Shown here piece by piece: positions 50,843-51,261 of a stretch of DNA of 51,261 nucleotides. Every line of letters starts with the position of its first letter. Positions within the stretch are counted from its first letter, which is position 1. Source of the stretch: DAOTTI01 sp034437795. GTDB lineage: Bacteria > Chloroflexota > UBA11872 > UBA12225. The stretch is from contig DAOTTI010000233.1 in the NCBI GenBank assembly GCA_034437795.1, forward strand, positions 1 to 51,261, given 5' to 3'. A model generated the notes under the pieces. That model had not been told where the DNA came from. It saw nothing but the letters and a program-made list of their open reading frames with translations, and did not search any database. The position numbers and the translations under genes are program-made.

Positions 50843-51261
50843 CTAGACGGCGCGGCGGAGGAAGCCGCGCAGGAATTCCAGCAGTGATGGACGTGCCCCG
50901 CCCTCGCGGCCGTCGCCGGCCCCGGCCCGCATGGCGCCGCCCGATGGACGCGCCGCCGGGGGCATGCCGTCCGACGCCGGGCCGGGCTGGACGGGCAGGG
51001 GAGCGGTGGGCTCCGGCGCCGCGGTGGCGACAGGCGCCGGCGCTACCGTGGGGGCCGGCGACGGGGCGGCGGTGGCCGGTGGTGGCGGTGGCGCCGGCTC
51101 CGCGGCAACGGCCGGCTCGACGGGCTGCCGGAGGCGGCGCTGCCAGACCCATTCGCCCAATAGGCTGGCCGTGACCTCGCCGGGCGTGCCCGCCCGGTCC
51201 GGAGGGTACTCCAGACGGGCGCGCTGGAAGGAGTGCACCGCGTGCGGCCAGTCGACGTCGC
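50843..51261 (-). CDS. C-terminal part of a probable secreted protein, cut by the right edge
   Basis: At least 139 residues are visible; the frame is open to the window edge, so the true start lies outside. The visible start has DWPHAVHSFQRARLEYPPDRAG then GEVTASLLGEWVWQRR. This resembles a C-terminal motif (FERARFEYHPEN...GTPYEV-LLG) often seen in secreted Chloroflexota proteins, where it closes a domain of unknown role. It is followed by a Pro/Ala/Thr-rich linker (about 60 residues) and a basic end (LLEFLRGFLRRAV). The whole protein function cannot be told from this piece. Confidence 0.65.
   Translation of the reverse strand, partial: DVDWPHAVHSFQRARLEYPPDRAGTPGEVTASLLGEWVWQRRLRQPVEPAVAAEPAPPPPPATAAPSPAPTVAPAPVATAAPEPTAPLPVQPGPASDGMPPAARPSGGAMRAGAGDGREGGARPSLLEFLRGFLRRAV

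Overview
The window is very GC-rich (roughly 70 percent by eye), almost fully coding, and has no rRNA, tRNA or CRISPR array that I could find. Several traits together suggest a bacterium of the Chloroflexota, perhaps near Thermomicrobia/Sphaerobacter: an archaeal-type ATP-dependent DNA ligase, GatCAB amidotransferase, an HspR-type (HAIR-like) operator, TANNNT boxes that abut start codons as in leaderless transcripts, and an FtsA-like protein beside a possible phage-baseplate-like gene. The lineage is inference; no marker gene was compared. LAYOUT. 1-5 kb: leftward alaS, an FtsA-like actin-fold gene and a gene cut by the left edge. 5-8 kb: rightward clpC with a clear promoter and HAIR-like operator, a strong hairpin, then a small unknown gene. 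8-10.5 kb: two GT4 glycosyltransferases. 10.7-17.4 kb: a carbohydrate/polyol catabolism cluster made of four leftward genes (sugar isomerase/epimerase, PmoA/DUF6807 protein, Gfo/Idh/MocA dehydrogenase, CehA/PHP metallohydrolase) and a divergent second Gfo/Idh dehydrogenase behind a duplicated promoter-leader. 17.6-25.5 kb: a small unknown gene, then the leftward rod-shape operon mreB-mreC-mreD-mrdA-rodA with thrB (homoserine kinase) at its end. 25.7-35.2 kb: a surface-polysaccharide region with a small methyltransferase, a MobA-like nucleotidyltransferase, three GT2 and one GT4 glycosyltransferases, a Wzx-like flippase, a PuuD-type amidohydrolase and two membrane proteins. 35.2-41.4 kb: an RlmD/TrmA-type RNA methyltransferase and the gatC-gatA-aminotransferase-gatB run. 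41.7-47.5 kb: a sigma factor with its RskA-type anti-sigma factor, the ATP-dependent DNA ligase and a UvrD/PcrA helicase. 47.5-51.3 kb: a zinc alcohol dehydrogenase, an orphan sugar-binding lipoprotein, and the end of a probable secreted protein at the right edge. HOW IT FITS TOGETHER. Most genes are housekeeping: alanyl-tRNA charging, protein quality control, cell-wall elongation, transamidation for Gln-tRNA/Asn-tRNA, and DNA repair. The accessory parts are the sugar cluster and the glycan cluster. The most unusual non-coding signal is a dispersed family of hairpin repeats (core GAGCCCTCACCCTGGCC, then CTCTCCC-loop-GGGAGAG, then GGGAAC). At least nine loci hold one to three hairpins each, all in the same orientation, and nearly every locus lies just past the 3-prime end of a leftward gene. 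Some loci carry recognisable conserved arms outside the hairpins. A related but longer type B repeat fills four more gaps. One type A locus supplies the end of the aminotransferase gene and probably the ribosome-binding site of gatB.
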